A stretch of DNA of 64,000 nucleotides, taken from an uncultured Gammaproteobacteria bacterium. GTDB taxonomy: Bacteria; Pseudomonadota; Gammaproteobacteria; Arenicellales; Poriferihabitantaceae. A model generated the notes under the pieces. The model was given only the letters and a program-made list of their open reading frames with translations, ran no database searches and was not told the DNA's origin. Positions 62,175 to 64,000 of the stretch are shown here, in pieces. Position numbers and translations under genes: made by a program. Positions within the stretch are counted from its first letter, which is position 1, and each line of letters starts with the position of its first letter. The stretch spans positions 1 through 64,000 of the forward strand of contig CAMYNW010000009.1 of the NCBI GenBank assembly GCA_947259885.1. Direction: 5' to 3'.

Positions 62175-63500
62175 CTAACTTTGCCCAGCGTCCTTGATTG
62201 TTTTTTCATCGGTGTCTTCCTCCACTTTCACGGCGCCCCGGGTCATTACGGCTTCATGGATGGCAGCACCCAGGCGCGAATGGTCCCAGGCAGAATTGAC
62301 TTTTAAAACGTTGGACATCATGGCAACGATATAACGATAGGCGGGCTGCGACCCGGGCAAAGATTCGATTGTGACGACGGAATTCATGAGGTTGCGTTTG
62401 TTGCCCATGTATTTTTCACACTTGAAGTTCTCTTCCGGCTGGCACTGAAAAAACGAGCCACTTTTGAAGAATACCGCTGACTGATGCAGTTCCGGACCGT
62501 AGACATAGCGGTATCGTCGCTTTGTCATGTAAAGATAGCGTTTCATCTCCAGGCTCGACCAGCGGTCAACCAGCCTGCCTTGCTCCAGACGAAACATAAA
62601 GCGCGCCAGTTCGCGAGCAGTGGCGAAGGATTGCGTGCCGGGCACCTTTGCTTTCCCGGTCCTGGTCCAGAAAGATCCCTGTTGAAGGTTCTCGATATTG
62701 ATCCCCGCGGATCGCAATGGTTGGCGCGCCACCTGCTGCGATAATTCGAATAGTGCGGGCTTTGGCGTCTGATTGAAAAACTGATCGGACATTTGCTGCG
62801 AAACCGGGTAAGCGTTACCGAAATGGCGAATCAGCATTGCCTCACGCCAGACTACGCTGCCGGCCGCATTGGCTGATGGGGAGACCATATGATCGATCCA
62901 TTCGGACAGTTTGAACCGGTCACCGGGATCGATAGCCGAAAATCGGTTGGTTTTTGTTTCTTCGGAATACTTTGGAACTTTGTGTGAATCCGTCAGCACC
63001 CACTCCCCCGCCAATACATCGGTATCACGTAATACACGGGCCCGATCTTCTGTGTCCGGAAACGCGATTGCCAGCGAATCGAACAGAGCGAGCATCGTGA
63101 GGATTTTGCCGACACTGCCCGCATTCTGTTTGGTATCCGGGCGAACCAGCGCGGTAGCGAGCTGGTCCGGATTGGTTATATCAATAACGACGGCGCTGTA
63201 AGACGGGTCTCGATTCTTAAAGATCGAATCGATTGAACGCTGCAGACCCGGGTCGAGCCGGGCGGCCAGATCGAAATCAGGAATATCTGCATTTTCCACC
63301 AGATTAAGCAAGATATCATTCAATCCCAATAGCCCGCCGGCCACAATCTTCGGCCCCTGAGGCGAGCTTTGGGCATTCAGATACCCGGTCAGCCGCTTGA
63401 TGCCGCTGCGATCGCGCCCATCGAGAGGATACGCTCCGGCCTGCAGCACAAGGCAGAATGTCACCAGAGTGATTGTTATGCGGAAGACTGTTAGTCGCAT
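62175..63500 (-). CDS. Secreted serine hydrolase of beta-lactamase/transpeptidase fold (441 aa)
   Basis: A signal peptide (ITLVTFCLVLQAGAYP) precedes a serine hydrolase domain with Ser129-V-G-Lys132 (AGSVGK), an SxN-type motif in SPSANAAGSV and KSG in FFKSGSFFQCQ. Two cysteines nearby (FQCQPEENFKCEKY) may form a disulfide, as expected in the periplasm. It lies 17 bp after the PPDK-like gene and is probably co-transcribed with it. It is a longer relative of the hydrolase at 53828; true beta-lactamase activity is not implied. Confidence 0.78.
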   Translation of the reverse strand: MRLTVFRITITLVTFCLVLQAGAYPLDGRDRSGIKRLTGYLNAQSSPQGPKIVAGGLLGLNDILLNLVENADIPDFDLAARLDPGLQRSIDSIFKNRDPSYSAVVIDITNPDQLATALVRPDTKQNAGSVGKILTMLALFDSLAIAFPDTEDRARVLRDTDVLAGEWVLTDSHKVPKYSEETKTNRFSAIDPGDRFKLSEWIDHMVSPSANAAGSVVWREAMLIRHFGNAYPVSQQMSDQFFNQTPKPALFELSQQVARQPLRSAGINIENLQQGSFWTRTGKAKVPGTQSFATARELARFMFRLEQGRLVDRWSSLEMKRYLYMTKRRYRYVYGPELHQSAVFFKSGSFFQCQPEENFKCEKYMGNKRNLMNSVVTIESLPGSQPAYRYIVAMMSNVLKVNSAWDHSRLGAAIHEAVMTRGAVKVEEDTDEKTIKDAGQS

Positions 63501-63517
63501 GATGCAGTTACCCTGGA

Positions 63518-64000
63518 TTATTGATTCGCCAGCGGGACAGGAGCAAGGTTCAAGTTAACGGTCTGCGGCACGGCCTGGGTGGTCGGCAAAAACATCTGTA
63601 TTACGCGGTTTGCCATCGCCTGACCGCGCTCTACCAGCGGTCGAATCTGGAACAGCTTGAGGTCACCGCCAACAAACCCAAATTCGATATCCCAGGGCAT
63701 ATGTTTACCATCCGCACCGATCGAAGGAACATATATTTTTTCGACCTCCCTGGCCAGCGACCGTAATTTATTTTTTTCTTGCCAAGTCAGGACCGCACCA
63801 TCGTTGGCGGGCACCCAGTTGACGCCACCTGTCTGCGGCAGGCTGCGTTGGTAGGCGGATTTGGCTTCCGAGATCAGGACTTCGCTGCCATCATCGAGAA
63901 GCAATACAGATTCCGAAGCTTCTCCTGATACCGCCCCACCTACTCCCCAGGCGGTAGACGCTATAATGCCGTTGCGTCGCGTCAACAGGTCGGCGGTTAT
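63518..64000 (-). CDS. C-terminal part of a PEP-synthase/PPDK-like (pyruvate-binding) protein, cut by window edge
   Basis: The minus-strand frame is open to base 64000, so only the C-terminal 160 residues are present. IIASTAWGVGGAVSGEASES and DDGSEVLISEAKSAYQRS followed by PWDIEFGFVGGDLKLFQIRP are typical of the ATP-grasp (PPDK_N) domain of PEP synthases and related phosphotransfer proteins. No PEP-utilising or phosphohistidine domain follows; the protein ends within about 45 residues. It is either a stand-alone ATP-grasp member or one with another domain order. Confidence 0.75.
   Translation of the reverse strand: MTADLLTRRNGIIASTAWGVGGAVSGEASESVLLLDDGSEVLISEAKSAYQRSLPQTGGVNWVPANDGAVLTWQEKNKLRSLAREVEKIYVPSIGADGKHMPWDIEFGFVGGDLKLFQIRPLVERGQAMANRVIQMFLPTTQAVPQTVNLNLAPVPLANQ

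Overview
The window looks like chromosomal DNA of a sulfur-oxidising, CO2-fixing proteobacterium, most probably a gammaproteobacterium. The main evidence is a complete aprMBA set for oxidising sulfite through APS (48.4-51.6 kb), a cbbR/phosphoribulokinase pair for the Calvin cycle (0.3-2.3 kb), polyphosphate kinase, and gamma-type housekeeping genes (ampD, dusA, gshA, two CorC/CNNM proteins). I cannot place it more finely from sequence alone.

Layout. 0-15.8 kb is mostly core: tRNA-Phe, cbbR<>prk, ampD, a CYTH phosphatase, two CNNM/CorC proteins, ppk1 with a repeat-rich N-terminus, a 43-residue membrane protein behind a good sigma-54 promoter match, a Trm112-like protein, a sterol-desaturase-like enzyme, a class IV aminotransferase, AsmA and DusA. 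15.9-21.9 kb holds two divergent operons that together suggest a route from gamma-butyrobetaine or crotonobetaine through carnitine to glycine betaine and acetyl-CoA (caiD-cdhA-cdhC; acyl-CoA dehydrogenase and ADP-forming acyl-CoA ligase). 22.4-25.8 kb holds gshA, a GFA-type zinc protein and an unusual HisA-like/VOC fusion.

25.8-35.9 kb carries phoB-phoR-pstS-phoU-pstC-pstA-pstB-pstB between an intact tRNA-Arg(CCT) and a degenerate second copy of that tRNA's 3' end and terminator, so the phosphate locus sits in an island-like segment. Its parts are odd. PhoU is fused to a phosphatase-like domain lacking its catalytic Cys. The two PstB ATPases have complementary degenerate motifs. The PhoR membrane segment lies in a separate overlapping frame. 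An IS3 transposase remnant and an integron-cassette-like unit lie at the right end.

36-48 kb is accessory and partly AT-rich: a cyclase/TPR pseudogene remnant, a large cytoplasmic-type subtilase, a methyltransferase and a kinase-like protein, a glutamate/aspartate-type ABC transporter operon ending in a beta-propeller protein, a TPR protein, and three copies of a ~258-bp non-coding repeat with terminal inverted repeats (MITE-like). One copy supplies the last codons and stop of the propeller gene.

48.4-51.6 kb is aprMBA. It is followed by an IS91-type transposase remnant, a nucleotide-transporter-like membrane protein and a serine hydrolase. 55.0-64.0 kb is one long minus-strand run: a PEP-synthase/PPDK-like protein (cut by the window edge), a second serine hydrolase, an S51 peptidase-like protein, two esterases, two ATP-grasp proteins and glycogen synthase. 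Three gene pairs in it overlap by 4 bases. This run is the best candidate for an undescribed system: it combines glucan synthesis, ATP-dependent ligation, de-esterification and peptidase-like genes, with no known pathway that I recognise.
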